DNA from: Pseudomonas sp. RIT-PI-AD | GTDB taxonomy: Bacteria; Pseudomonadota; Gammaproteobacteria; Pseudomonadales; Pseudomonadaceae | DNA length: 64,000 nucleotides | Assembly: GCF_025642785.1 (NCBI RefSeq) | Contig: NZ_JANZKU010000019.1 | Location: 23,961-87,960, forward strand | Reading direction: 5' to 3' | Part shown: positions 57,440 through 64,000 of the stretch, in pieces | Numbering within the stretch: position 1 is the stretch's first letter | Layout of the letters: each line of letters opens with the position of its first letter | Program-made: the position numbers and the translations under genes | The notes under the pieces: model-generated | Database searches by the model: none | What the model saw: the letters and a program-made list of their open reading frames with translations, nothing else | Told to the model about the DNA's origin: nothing

Positions 57440-58336
57440 ATGAGTAATTTCTTGAGACGCCTCGACCTGAATCTGCTGGTCACGCTCGACGCTTTGTTGA
57501 TCGAGCACAACGTGACCCGCGCGGCCGAACGGCTGCATCTGTCACAGCCCAGCGTGAGCGTACAACTCGCCCGCTTGCGCGAATTCTTCGGCGATCCCCT
57601 GCTGTTGCCCGGCCCCCGTGGCATGCGGCCGACCTCACGCGCCGACGAACTGCGCGAGCCGCTGCGGCAGGCACTGGCCGCGTTGGAGCAGGCGGTGGCG
57701 CCTTCCACCCCTTTCGATCCGGCCCAGGCCGACCAGACCTGGCGCATCGCGGCTTTCGACTACAGCGAGTACACGATCCTGCTGCCCGCCATCGCCACGC
57801 TGCGGGCGGCCGCGCCGGCCATGCGCCTGGCCGTCGTCCAAAGCGCGCCCTCGCAGGTGGCGAGGAAAGCGGAGCAAGGCGACATCGACCTGGCCTTCCT
57901 GATCGGCAGCGAAGCGCCGCCGGATCTACGGCGCAAGCCAATGTTCACGGAGCGCTACGTGTTGGCCGGGCGCGCCGGGCACCCGCGGCTGAAACGCCGC
58001 CCCAGCCTGACGCAGTTCTGCACGCTCGACCATGTGATCGTGTCGCCGGACGGTGGCGGATTCCAGGGCGTGACCGACACAGCCCTCGCCGAGAAAGGCA
58101 TGACGCGCCGGGTCGCGCTGTCGGTGCCGCATTTCCTGTTCCTAAGGGCAGTGCTGGCGAGCACCGATCTGGTGGCGATGGTGCCGTCGCGGTTGGTGCA
58201 CAGCGATGCCGCGCTGCAAGTCGTCGAACCGCCCCTCGACGTCCCCGGCTTCGAGATGCTCATGCTCTGGCCCGAACGGGTCCATCGCGATCCCGCCCAC
58301 CAATGGCTGCGGGAGCGCATCGCAGACTCGGTATGA
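57440..58336 (+). CDS. LysR-family regulator (divergent from the quinone reductase)
   Basis: A 298-residue regulator of the NodD/PcpR-like branch. It starts MSNFLRRLDLNLLVTLDALL, with HTH NVTRAAERLHLSQPSVSVQLARLREFF (read in part), followed by a ligand-binding domain. Its probable target is the divergent quinone reductase gene. It is the last chromosomal-looking gene before the region of foreign character. Confidence 0.92.
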   Translation: MSNFLRRLDLNLLVTLDALLIEHNVTRAAERLHLSQPSVSVQLARLREFFGDPLLLPGPRGMRPTSRADELREPLRQALAALEQAVAPSTPFDPAQADQTWRIAAFDYSEYTILLPAIATLRAAAPAMRLAVVQSAPSQVARKAEQGDIDLAFLIGSEAPPDLRRKPMFTERYVLAGRAGHPRLKRRPSLTQFCTLDHVIVSPDGGGFQGVTDTALAEKGMTRRVALSVPHFLFLRAVLASTDLVAMVPSRLVHSDAALQVVEPPLDVPGFEMLMLWPERVHRDPAHQWLRERIADSV

Positions 58337-58582
58337 GCCTGCAGTACGGGACTCACCGGCACGCCGGCGATGCGAACGACACTGCCCAGGATCCTCATCT
58401 CCGGCGATGACGCGGCGCCTACATGACCGGGCAGTGAAAGGCGTTCCAGCAGGTCCGAGCCGCGCGCGCGGCGGCCTCGGCCGGCACAGGAAGCCTTGAT
58501 CCGGCCTCCGCTTTCACCGCCATCTCCATCGCCCCCCAGGGCCGCTGTTGGCGATAACGATCAATCGCTGTCGAAACGCACT

Positions 58583-58807
58583 TCACTTCAAACCAATACG
58601 TGGTGCGAGAGGGCTCAATCTGGCCTCAAATTCCCTCAGGGCACTATCGAGCCGGTAGAAGATGCGAGCGTACGACTGGATACCTCGCTCGCCGTAGAAC
58701 ACAAACCATTGGCCACCGTCTTGACACAAAAACAGCGTTTCGTCGCGGCCCTGTTGAATCGAGTACGACTCCCTGGGGAGCTGCAGGGAATCCAGACGTT
58801 TGATCAT
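58583..58807 (-). CDS. Small hypothetical protein, immunity-like
   Basis: A 74-residue acidic protein (MIKRLDSLQLPRESYSIQQG...WFVFYGERGIQSY...ALREFEARL) with alternating strand/helix character, like small immunity proteins of polymorphic toxins; no family is recognised. One of four small minus-strand frames between 58.5 and 60.1 kb. Confidence 0.5.
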   Translation of the reverse strand: MIKRLDSLQLPRESYSIQQGRDETLFLCQDGGQWFVFYGERGIQSYARIFYRLDSALREFEARLSPLAPRIGLK

Positions 58808-58942
58808 GCTCTAAATTTTGCATTGATCTTCATTAACGGGTTGCATGTAGCCTCAGCGCCGCGTTCATGGCATACGCATCAAAACTGTGCGTAAATGCTT
58901 GATCAGGTGCGCATTGCTCAAGCAGTCGATGGGACGCAAGCC

Positions 58943-59146
58943 TTAGAGGGCTGGGACCTCCCGGTCAATCCACCACTTCGCTTCCACCAGACCTCTTTTG
59001 CCATAAACGATTACGGCTTCATCAAGCCGACCATTCATGATGGTGGCGAGCCGATATGCGTTCTCGTCGAGATAGTCCGCTTTGTATAGCGCCACGAACT
59101 CGAGCCAATGACGATCCCCTGGGTATTCTTCTTCAAGGCCATGCAT
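58943..59146 (-). CDS. Small hypothetical protein
   Basis: A 67-residue frame (MHGLEEEYPGDRHWLEFV...IMNGRLDEAVIVYGKRGLVEAKWW). AGGA lies 10 bases before the ATG at 59146; a GTG at 59155 is an alternative. The composition looks like a real protein, and short acidic proteins of this type are often immunity proteins, but I cannot assign a family. Confidence 0.45.
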   Translation of the reverse strand: MHGLEEEYPGDRHWLEFVALYKADYLDENAYRLATIMNGRLDEAVIVYGKRGLVEAKWWIDREVPAL

Positions 59147-59246
59147 CGGTTTCACATCCTTTCATCAGTTGGGTCTGACATGCACGGCGCACCTGCATAG
59201 AACCAGGTGGCTTCTGTCAGCCCAAACTTGAGTCGCGGGTCGCGAG

Positions 59247-59486
59247 TCATGAGTGCCTTGGCTCTGTTCGGCAACCACCTACAAAGAGAGATTGCTCTTT
59301 GTTTCTGTCCCCGGCACTCTGCAAGGCCTTGGCCATTTCATGAAGGTCACGACTCACCGCTGCCCGTAAGGCAGCTTCGTGAACAAATCCTTTCAAATCA
59401 GCAGGGATATCCTCTGCTTGAACCATGGCCTGCCACAAGTCAACTTCGACCGCCTCGGTAATTTGAGAACGGTCTCCAGTCACCAT
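59247..59486 (-). CDS. Small hypothetical protein or remnant
   Basis: A 79-residue frame with a helical stretch (VDLWQAMVQAEDIPADLKGFVHEA in part) and a charged C-terminus. It has no recognised domain and a poor end (GGCRTEPRHS). It may be a fragment of a larger decayed gene, in line with its neighbours. Confidence 0.35.
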   Translation of the reverse strand: MVTGDRSQITEAVEVDLWQAMVQAEDIPADLKGFVHEAALRAAVSRDLHEMAKALQSAGDRNKEQSLFVGGCRTEPRHS

Positions 59487-59727
59487 CGGAATGCCTAACA
59501 GTAAGGCTTTTCAGCCATGCTCCACGTGTCCGACTTGCGCCTCAATAATCGTTCTAACCAGATCGTGTCGGGCAATGTCGGATGCCCAATCATTCCCACT
59601 CTATTATCAAATGGCAACATAAACCCTTTGAAACTGGTATGTATAAGCCATACCCAATACTCAGTACCATGAGAAGTGCCACGCTTTGAATCCCATCAGT
59701 CTGCCGGTGCGTGGGGCAGGGAAACTT

Positions 59728-60006
59728 CTAGCCACCTGCCCTCGACTGACTGCACAAACACTCAACCGCAGCCTCAAATAGCTTCTTGTCGGGTATAAAT
59801 GAACCCCATTTGCTCCAAAAGTCTCGCGTTGAGCTATCAGGCTTTCCGCCCTCGTCTGGCCCTAACGCATTGATCAAATGCCGTAACAAGACGGCCAGCT
59901 CTGCGGGATCACCGCTGCAGCCTACGTCAACAAGCAGTTGAGATGCGTAGGCAGGATCGGCGGAAAGCAGGATCGCCATTGCTTCGTCGTGTGGTAGATC
60001 TCTCAT
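59728..60006 (-). CDS. Truncated antitoxin-like protein
   Basis: A 92-residue protein starting MRDLPHDEAMAILLSADPAY, then GDPAELAVLLRHLINALG. This matches, as I remember it, the N-terminal half of small HTH antitoxins (addiction module antidotes). The usual C-terminal HTH is absent; instead it continues GPDEGGKPDSSTRDFW. So it is an antitoxin-derived reading frame lacking the DNA-binding part. No toxin gene is beside it. Confidence 0.5.
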   Translation of the reverse strand: MRDLPHDEAMAILLSADPAYASQLLVDVGCSGDPAELAVLLRHLINALGPDEGGKPDSSTRDFWSKWGSFIPDKKLFEAAVECLCSQSRAGG

Positions 60007-60202
60007 CTCATGTCAATCTTTCTGCGAAACGAACAACATAATCATACTCGACAAGCACACGGTAGTACGCCTAGTCAAGTATCGCAACTCATGGCGCTGA
60101 ACTTGAATTGTGCATCTCGCGCCCCTACTCATAAGCAGTATCTTATAAACGCAACAGCATCTCCAGACTCATAATTTAGAGAGCCTGGAGATTTATTACG
60201 GA

Positions 60203-63184
60203 TCAGAAAAAGTCATCAATCTCTCTTCTAAGCTCCGAAATTTCCGCCCTCTTTGAGAGAATGCGACTTATGTTTAATTTGCATTCCTTAGCTATTCGAC
60301 GTTGCTCAACTTCGCCTTTGTGAGGCACTGATATGGAAAGGAGATCTGCTTCAGAAAGTCGCGCATGCCTTTTACCAGATTGCAAACACCGATAAACTTC
60401 CAACATTTCCGGAGTAAGAAGTAAAAATCGCAAATAGTCGATATCATGAACATTTGGCGATAATTTATATGTCAGCCATTCAGGACTTCCAATCCAATCT
60501 TCTTCTTTGTTATTTACCACGACCTTCCCGAGATAAGGTTCCAATTTTGAAATAGCAATATCACACTCACCGAACTCAATTTTATCGGAGCCTATCTCGT
60601 CAACCTCGTCGATCCCGAAAAGAATTGACATTTTTGCTTCCACATTTGCGAGATCAATTAGCTTTCTCGGCTCAGAAAGAGCTCCTTTAGGTAATTTGTT
60701 CGCTTTGTGAGGAATGGCGAGGTCTCTGATTCGGATCGACAGATCTGAAGACGCAAAAGCCTGCCCAAATTTCTTTGTCCAAAGATGCACATATTTTGGG
60801 TCAATGCGCAGGCTGGGCCGGTTTGAAAGGTCGCTTAGATTCACTCTAAAGCCATATCTAAGACTTTCTACGCCACCTTCCTTATAGTTTTTTATCACAC
60901 TGCCTTGCTTATCAAAGGCATACAAGTCATTAGGCTGATCGAGATCAGGCAAACCCTTCCGTCTTCTGTAGCCAACATGTTGCGGCTCAGCCAAAAATAT
61001 CTCATAGTTATCAATAGTAGGACATGCCACCACGTGCTTGAATATCCACGAGCTACCATCTTTAACTATTTCATCAAGCTCACTTGAATAGCTAGCAAGA
61101 ACTTCATTAACACTAGCTTCAGGGGATATTCCAGGAATCAATTCCTTGGCAAATTTTGCTCTGACTCTTTCATCAGCAGATTTAAACCCTTTTATCTTTT
61201 TTCGATATTCTTTCTCGTGCTTTTCCCAAGCTTGATTCCAAGCCATTACTTGTTCATTTGTCTTCTTTTCAGCAAACAGAATGCAGGTCTTTGTACTCGT
61301 AAAAGGCTTAAATGCGACGTAAGGTAGCGAAATTACCGCCTTAATATTGAAGTGCTCAAAAAGAAATAGTCTAATATTCGAACTACTGGAAGAGTCCAAG
61401 ATAGTTTCGGGTATTACCGAAACAAACTTTCCTCCCTCTCTAAGTAGTTGATACCAACGCTCTATGAAAAGATTCTCGCTGGCACTATCACTTCCCAGCA
61501 TGAAGTCTTTATCAAGCTGCTTTTTCTCGTCCCCACTAAGGGATATTGAAAACGGAGGATTAGTGAACACGAAATCAAACTCTTCATTGCATACTTTCTT
61601 ATAAGGAAACTCTAGCGGTTTTTCTTTAGTAATTGCCAAGCCATGCGACCTATCTTTAGAAGCATACTCTGCGAAGCGTTCCAATCCACTTTTGACAAAG
61701 ATGTTTGTGCTTCCATCTCCGTGCAAAATCATATTGACTTTCGTTGCCATTCCTAAGTCGGCATTAGGTTCAATGCCATAGAGAAACTCCCTGGCCCATC
61801 CATTTTGATTCTTTTCACCGAACCACATATTTGCATATTGTTCAAGTCTGGGGGGAAGTTTGCCATTTAGCGGCGAGAGAACTTTGGTTCCCTCTTTTAA
61901 CGCTGCTATTAAAAATGCGCCTGACCCACAAGATGGGTCAATAACTTTTGGTATTCTAGGCCTACCTTGGTTGTCGCGCTCACGTAAAAAAGTTTCAACA
62001 ACCTCCTCTCCGAATCCAGACAAGGCAAAACAAAAGTTAACTAGATTTATGTGAGTAAAAAACTGGCCTTTGGTTTGGGTGAAATCTTGCGAAACAATAC
62101 CTTCAAAGAAGTCTCCCAGCAAATCTCCTTCACCCCTATGTGTATTTCGGGTTAAAGATTTATCCTGTAACTGCTCTACCACGAAGGCCACTTTTGCAGC
62201 CGATATTTTCTTCGCCTCAAACGGTGTGGTTTCGGCGATCTCGGAATCGGAGTAACCTAAATAATTTTTTGCGGCCTGCCGGAAAATTTTTGTCATTTTG
62301 GTGACAACGCTTTCGGGTGATTCCACAAGCCCATTATTATATGCAGTTCTTTGGAATGAATAGTTCTCATCCGGCGGAGTTTCTAGCTCGTCGTAAACGC
62401 GACATAGAAAGAGGCGTACCAATATGACGAATACATCATTGTTATTAGTTCCACCCCCGCCCCATATTACATCGTGAAGCTCTTTTCTTAGACGATCAAA
62501 CTCCAATTTTGTCACATCGGTTCTTAGCTGGCGCTGCAGCTTTGTTGAGCATTTTACATTTGCATATTCTAGGTTCTTCGGCACGCCAAAACTGTCAGGG
62601 ATTATGGAGTTTGATGCTTGACCATCTTTATCCCAATCCTCCCACGTGGGATATTCAGAGAGATTTACAATTACGCATTTGTCCAGCAGGTTTTTACCAT
62701 CTATCGTAGCAGTATAATAAACACCCAACTCAGGGACTATTGGCTCTTGCCGCGAAAGATTGAAAAGCTGCCCTTTTAGAAAATCTTTATCCGATTCAAA
62801 CTTCTCTGGTGCTTTACATTCAACAAAAAGAAAAGGAACTCCTCTTTTTTTAATTTCAGGCCAATTATCAGGGTAACTTACTACTAGATCAATACGAGCA
62901 GATTTCTTACTCGGACGCCCGATGCTGTACTCTTTCTCGACTTCAAATACAACTTCTTTCGCCCCATAGCCCAGCTCTTTCTTTAGCTTGACGATTAAGT
63001 AAGCACGGACATACTCCTCATCACCTAGAAAAGATATTTTTCTATGCAGCTTGAGAGACTTTTCATTATATTCAATTTGACCCCCTATAAAATCGTCGGC
63101 TGGCTCTATAGATTTAATCAACACCCCATTCGGATCATGCTTGACAATATAGTTAAGTATCAATTTCTTCTGAATTTTATTCAT
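60203..63184 (-). CDS. Single-chain restriction-modification enzyme (Type IIG-like)
   Basis: A 993-residue protein combining three functions. An N-terminal PD-(D/E)xK nuclease shows Asp99 (ARIDLVVSY) and Glu122-x-Lys124 (FVECKAP), in an HsdR_N-like region. A central N6-adenine methyltransferase has GQFFTH, motif I VIDPSCGSGAFLIAA (Asp416) and motif IV TNPPF (Asn542). The C-terminal part, from about residue 780, resembles an HsdS-type target-recognition region with a coiled coil (ISRILSKRAEISELRREIDDFF in part). This is the layout of Type IIG enzymes. DNA and codon use are visibly AT-rich, unlike the rest of the window, a sign of horizontal transfer. Confidence 0.85.
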   Translation of the reverse strand: MNKIQKKLILNYIVKHDPNGVLIKSIEPADDFIGGQIEYNEKSLKLHRKISFLGDEEYVRAYLIVKLKKELGYGAKEVVFEVEKEYSIGRPSKKSARIDLVVSYPDNWPEIKKRGVPFLFVECKAPEKFESDKDFLKGQLFNLSRQEPIVPELGVYYTATIDGKNLLDKCVIVNLSEYPTWEDWDKDGQASNSIIPDSFGVPKNLEYANVKCSTKLQRQLRTDVTKLEFDRLRKELHDVIWGGGGTNNNDVFVILVRLFLCRVYDELETPPDENYSFQRTAYNNGLVESPESVVTKMTKIFRQAAKNYLGYSDSEIAETTPFEAKKISAAKVAFVVEQLQDKSLTRNTHRGEGDLLGDFFEGIVSQDFTQTKGQFFTHINLVNFCFALSGFGEEVVETFLRERDNQGRPRIPKVIDPSCGSGAFLIAALKEGTKVLSPLNGKLPPRLEQYANMWFGEKNQNGWAREFLYGIEPNADLGMATKVNMILHGDGSTNIFVKSGLERFAEYASKDRSHGLAITKEKPLEFPYKKVCNEEFDFVFTNPPFSISLSGDEKKQLDKDFMLGSDSASENLFIERWYQLLREGGKFVSVIPETILDSSSSSNIRLFLFEHFNIKAVISLPYVAFKPFTSTKTCILFAEKKTNEQVMAWNQAWEKHEKEYRKKIKGFKSADERVRAKFAKELIPGISPEASVNEVLASYSSELDEIVKDGSSWIFKHVVACPTIDNYEIFLAEPQHVGYRRRKGLPDLDQPNDLYAFDKQGSVIKNYKEGGVESLRYGFRVNLSDLSNRPSLRIDPKYVHLWTKKFGQAFASSDLSIRIRDLAIPHKANKLPKGALSEPRKLIDLANVEAKMSILFGIDEVDEIGSDKIEFGECDIAISKLEPYLGKVVVNNKEEDWIGSPEWLTYKLSPNVHDIDYLRFLLLTPEMLEVYRCLQSGKRHARLSEADLLSISVPHKGEVEQRRIAKECKLNISRILSKRAEISELRREIDDFF

Positions 63185-63401
63185 TGGTAGACTCAGTACT
63201 TTGAGTGATTTAAATTATAGACTTAAAACAGCTATACGATGGCTGTTAGCGCGTTTTCTACATATCCATGGAGCGGTATATCGTCTTATCAATCATGCCA
63301 GTACTCAACAATGTCACTCACCCTACACTCGAAATCTCGTCATGCTTCACAAAGGATATGACAGGAGACACAAAACCATGCCCGCAATGTCATCTTTATT
63401 T
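63185..63401. other. Spacer between the restriction enzyme and TraJ-like genes
   Basis: AT-rich DNA in the same style as the restriction enzyme gene. No reading frame here is convincing, and I see no promoter I would defend. Confidence 0.4.
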
Positions 63402-63767
63402 TTACTTGTAGACGATACGACTCATAAGATCCAAAATCTGTGCCTGCATCGTTCGAAAGTCATTCATCACAGTTTCAACGTCTAACGGCCTGGCACCTTG
63501 GCCACGCTTCTCTGAGAGCCAAAGTTTTAAAAGTCCAGCGACCCGCCCGAGGTCGCCATTGACCTTGGCCAAATCAGCCACTGCGGTCAGATCAACGACC
63601 GACCGGATTGGCGTATTCAAACCAAGGGCGCGAAGATAACCCGACCGAGACAGGCCAGCTTGTTCGGCCTTCTCTATGATCGCCGCCTTTTCCTCATCAG
63701 TAACCCAAACCTCGATTGGCTTGCCGCGTCGGCGAGCTAGAGCCTTTTCTTTGGTACCGCCTGTCAT
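63402..63767 (-). CDS. TraJ-like relaxosome (oriT-binding) protein
   Basis: A 121-residue protein starting MTGGTKEKALARRRGKPIEVW, with VTDEEKAAIIEKAEQAGLSRSGYLRALGL and a helical C-terminus. It matches the MobC/TraJ group of IncP-type plasmids and integrative elements, which binds oriT and recruits the relaxase. AGGAG precedes the ATG at 63767; the longer frame to 63938 would run into the inverted repeat. The relaxase gene is not in the window. Confidence 0.78.
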   Translation of the reverse strand: MTGGTKEKALARRRGKPIEVWVTDEEKAAIIEKAEQAGLSRSGYLRALGLNTPIRSVVDLTAVADLAKVNGDLGRVAGLLKLWLSEKRGQGARPLDVETVMNDFRTMQAQILDLMSRIVYK

Positions 63768-63868
63768 GGGTGCTCCTGTTGTTGCTGTTGCGCTTTTGCC
63801 CCTAGACGCGGCAGCGGCTGTCTGCCTCGCAGAGCAAGATTCGTTGAGTCGAAGGCGAATAAGGGGAG

Positions 63869-63920
63869 GTGTTGGTAGGGTACGGGCCTGCCCGTACCCT
63901 ACCAACACACATCTTGCCGT
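63869..63920. other. Putative origin of transfer (oriT)
   Basis: GTGTTGGTAGGGTACGGGC (63869-63887) and its exact complement GCCCGTACCCTACCAACAC (63890-63908) form a perfect 19-bp inverted repeat with a 2-base loop. Immediately after it, ATCTTGCC (63911-63918) resembles the IncP nick region (ATCCTG|C). RP4 TraJ is known to bind a 19-bp inverted repeat beside nic, and a TraJ-like gene starts 102 bases away. Cleavage would be between 63916 and 63917 by analogy. Direct TATGCG repeats follow at about 63939 and 63949. Confidence 0.65.
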
Positions 63921-64000
63921 CCAGCTAGGCGCAAACATATGCGTATCTATGCGAAAAGCTCAGAAGGCGCGACTATAAGCATACTTACGCATGTCTACGC

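Noticed and set aside
60150..60200. CTCCAG/CTGGAG stem after the restriction enzyme gene as a terminator
   Set aside because: The stem is only six bp with a long loop and no U-tract.
63402..63938. Longer 178-codon version of the TraJ-like protein
   Set aside because: The extension has shadow-frame composition and runs through the inverted repeat; AGGAG supports the ATG at 63767.

Overview
The window looks like chromosome of a GC-rich Pseudomonas of the P. aeruginosa lineage. The basis is synteny and protein character: an xerD-dsbC-hom-thrC block, an rpsP-rimM-trmD-rplS operon next to ffh, and a purT ... purL-mltF ... tadA-multicopper oxidase order, as I remember it from P. aeruginosa, plus the bphO-bphP pair and DUF3509. 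Several loci are placed differently or interrupted compared with that memory (hitAB next to the multicopper oxidase, no nag genes before purL, a glycosyltransferase trio between mltF and tadA), so I assign group but not species.

Layout. 0-11.5 kb: light sensing (bphO/bphP), an egtB-egtD pair for ergothioneine, a secreted subtilase-like protein with a small exported partner, a DEAD-box helicase, a Nudix enzyme, and a noncoding stretch that looks like a small RNA gene. 11.5-22.4 kb: core housekeeping (thrC, hom, dsbC, xerD, rplS, trmD, rimM, rpsP, ffh, a CcsA-like membrane protein, a CBS/CorC protein). 22.4-31.3 kb: purT, a run of small metabolic genes (DUF1289, gamma-carbonic anhydrase, two Nudix enzymes, an L,D-transpeptidase-like protein, a YqfO-like protein, a CDGSH protein) and purL. 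31.4-46.3 kb: mltF, a flippase/GT2/GT-C trio resembling a gtrABC cassette, tadA, a multicopper oxidase, the HitAB ferric-iron uptake genes, a DKNYY lipoprotein, and a three-gene surface-polymer cluster (nucleotidyltransferase-HAD fusion, Wzx-type flippase, TagF-like phosphopolyol transferase).

46.9-50.9 kb is a complete cell-surface-signalling iron uptake system: ECF sigma factor with a Fur-box dyad, FecR-type anti-sigma and TonB-dependent transducer. 51.0-58.3 kb holds regulator/target pairs: a MocR regulator divergent from an EamA exporter with a strong operator dyad between them, a LysR regulator divergent from a DHA2 drug exporter, and a LysR regulator divergent from a quinone reductase that also has a decayed HxlR regulator beside it.

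From about 58.4 kb the character changes: small orphan minus-strand reading frames and then markedly AT-rich DNA encoding a single-chain restriction-modification enzyme, followed by a TraJ-like relaxosome protein beside a perfect 19-bp inverted repeat with an IncP-like nick motif. This is the edge of a mobilizable or conjugative element that runs off the right end of the window. No tRNA, rRNA, CRISPR array or insertion sequence was recognised.
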